64,000 nt of DNA from assembly GCA_963575745.1 (NCBI GenBank), contig CAUYUJ010018471.1:165001-229000 (forward strand), read 5' to 3'. The notes under the pieces are model-generated. The model was not told the DNA's origin. It made no database searches and saw nothing but the letters and a program-made list of their open reading frames with translations. The stretch comes from Prorocentrum cordatum (lineage: Eukaryota; Sar; Dinophyceae; Prorocentrales; Prorocentraceae). Positions within the stretch are counted from its first letter, which is position 1. Each line of letters begins with the position of its first letter. This document shows positions 62,545-64,000 of the stretch, piece by piece. A program made the position numbers and the translations under genes.

Positions 62545-63065
62545 CTCTTATGTTGTGGGAGGGCGGAACGTGGCCGTTGTTCCTTTCAACATGGCCAGTC
62601 TTGTCGTCAACGATGCGAAATGCGTGGCGGGAATGGGACGCGGCGCACATCCCGCGCGGACGTCAATGCGGTGTCCTGGGGTACCCTCCGCTCGCACTGA
62701 AAGGCCCGCGCAGACCCCAGTTGTGCCATCACTGTTTCTTATGTTGTGGGAGGGCGGGTGGGAATGGGCATGTCATGCCTGACTCGCTCGAGCTGGCTAG
62801 CTTGATTATTAGATACCCCCACCTACCTCGTATTCATGCCGATAGCAGCCCAATCCGGGACCTCCCATCCGGACTGTAAAAAAGCAATACAAAGTGGCAG
62901 TTGTTCTTCTCAACATCGTCTTCTTTCTTCTCGTCGACGATGCGAAAAGCGTGGCAGGAATGGGACGCGGCGCAAACCGCGCGCGGCAGTCAATGTGGGC
63001 CCGCCCACCCTGACTGTAAAAAAACAATACAAAGTCTTCGTTTCTTCCTTTCAGCATGGCCTGCC
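62545..63065 (+). repeat. Satellite of ~145-bp units, array 2, with duplicated left flank
   Basis: Bases 62806-63060 repeat 61178-61440 in the same order, from ATTATTANATACCCCCACCTA through CCGATAGCANCCCAATCCGG to two ACTGTAAAAAA units (62873, 63013). A single older unit lies at 62555-62700. This is a segmental duplication of the array's left edge. Confidence 0.85.
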
Positions 63066-63179
63066 TTGTCGCCTATGTTCAACCTGCTGGCAGTTCCACA
63101 CCAAAAGGTCAAACAAATGACCACAATGCTCTGCCTCCCGGGGAAATCACATGTTCCCCCCCAAGTACTTCAATAGTTC

Positions 63180-64000
63180 GGGGCCCTCGACGGTTCGGGC
63201 TTCCAACGCTCCACAGTGGCCCAAGAGACCCCCAAGACGGCCCAAGAGGCACCCCAAGAGAGCCCCAAAGATCGCCCCAAGAGGGCGCAACAGGGCTCCA
63301 AAACGGCCCCAGGGGCACCCAGGACGGCCCAAGAAGGCCCAAAAACAGCCCCAAGAGGGGGAGCACGAACGGAAACTTTTAGTCGTCCGCCCCAAGAGGC
63401 CCCCAGGAGGCTCCCAGGAGGCCCCAAGAGGCCCCCAAGAGGCCCCCAAGAGGCTTTCAAGACGGCCCAAGAGTCCCGAACACGGCTCCCGGAGGGCCCC
63501 CAACTGGCATCCAAAGAGGCCCCCGTCAGGATGGTCCAAGAGAGCCCAACACGGCCCAAGAGGCGCCAAAGAGGCCCCTGAGACGGCCCAAAAGGCCTCC
63601 AAGAGGTCCTCCAGGAAGGCCCGAAGATACCCAAATCTCTAATTTCCTCAGGTGTTCACGGAGTTTGGCATTGGCTTCAAAATGAGCGACCGACGGCCCA
63701 AGACGGCCCAAGAGGCCCCCAAGATTGCCCCAAGATCGCCCAAGAGGCCGCCAAGATGGATCCACAACGGCCAAACAGGCTCTCAAGACGGCCCCCCAAG
63801 GCGGCCCAAGAGGCCTCCCAGACGCCCAAGATGGGCTCCAAGACGACCCTGAAGCGCCCCAAGAGGGCCCCAGGACGACCCAGAGAGGCTCCCAAGACGG
63901 CTTCCGACGGCGTCAGACGGGCCAGGAACGCCGTAAGATGGCCGAAGGGACCTCCAAGAAGCCCCGAAAGGCCCCCAAGAGGCCCTCAAGAGGCCCTAAG
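63180..64000 (+). repeat. Family A decamer blocks to the window end
   Basis: Two blocks of GGCCCAAGA units, 63210-63630 and 63690-64000, are separated by TTTGGCATTGGCTTCAAAAT. Neither CCCACCAGCCC nor the ACGCGAAGCGTC end is seen. The Gly/Leu/Ser/Trp-rich minus frames and Pro/Arg/Lys-rich plus frames are repeat translations. Confidence 0.8.

Overview
This is nuclear DNA of a eukaryote, most likely a dinoflagellate (a Prorocentrum-, Polarella- or Symbiodinium-like alga). I infer that from several signs together: high GC, introns packed with simple repeats, splice junctions that are almost all AG|G on both sides with at least one intron lacking GT, consecutive genes on one strand, leucine-rich repeat proteins of a type common in dinoflagellates, and huge amounts of tandem and dispersed repeat. 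A GC-rich haptophyte is the main alternative. I saw no bacterial, organelle, rRNA, tRNA or CRISPR features. Most long open frames in the window are by-products of satellites and trinucleotide repeats and are not called.

Layout. 1-13 kb: repeat-rich, with two small minus-strand gene pieces (2.9-3.3 kb and 6.0-6.5 kb) and a 324-bp terminal-inverted-repeat element with an 8-bp target duplication (4.0-4.35 kb). 13.4-15.2 kb: a satellite that reverses orientation in its middle. 15.6-17.5 kb: a 93-bp leucine-rich-repeat array with many frame breaks. 18.3-19.1 kb: a copy of a dispersed repeat (family A, six fuller copies here). 19.4-41.9 kb: the coding core, all minus strand. In transcription order it holds a C5-cytosine DNA methyltransferase (gene A, 41.9-39.8 kb), a hAT-transposase-like protein (gene B, 38.8-35.5 kb), an uncharacterised multi-exon gene (gene C, 34.7-26.0 kb), and a 979-residue uncharacterised protein from seven phase-consistent exons (gene D, 26.0-20.6 kb) with a possible degenerate methyltransferase motif at its C-terminus. 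Acidic and Gly/Ala-rich exon pieces follow. 43-50 kb: long AGT trinucleotide arrays, LRR fragments and a two-exon LRR gene (49.8-46.4 kb). 50-64 kb: satellites (160-bp, 102-bp and 145-bp units), family A copies and a few exon-like pieces.

How the genes relate. Only the 42-20 kb block looks like a set: four same-strand genes with short spacing, each start codon 8-15 bases after an AG, as expected if messages are separated by spliced-leader trans-splicing (inference). A DNA methyltransferase, a transposase-like protein and a possible methyltransferase-like protein sit side by side. A functional link between them is a hypothesis, not something the sequence shows. Exon coordinates for genes B and D, and for the exons named in the small genes, were checked by reading-frame phase. 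Boundaries of genes A and C are partly approximate.
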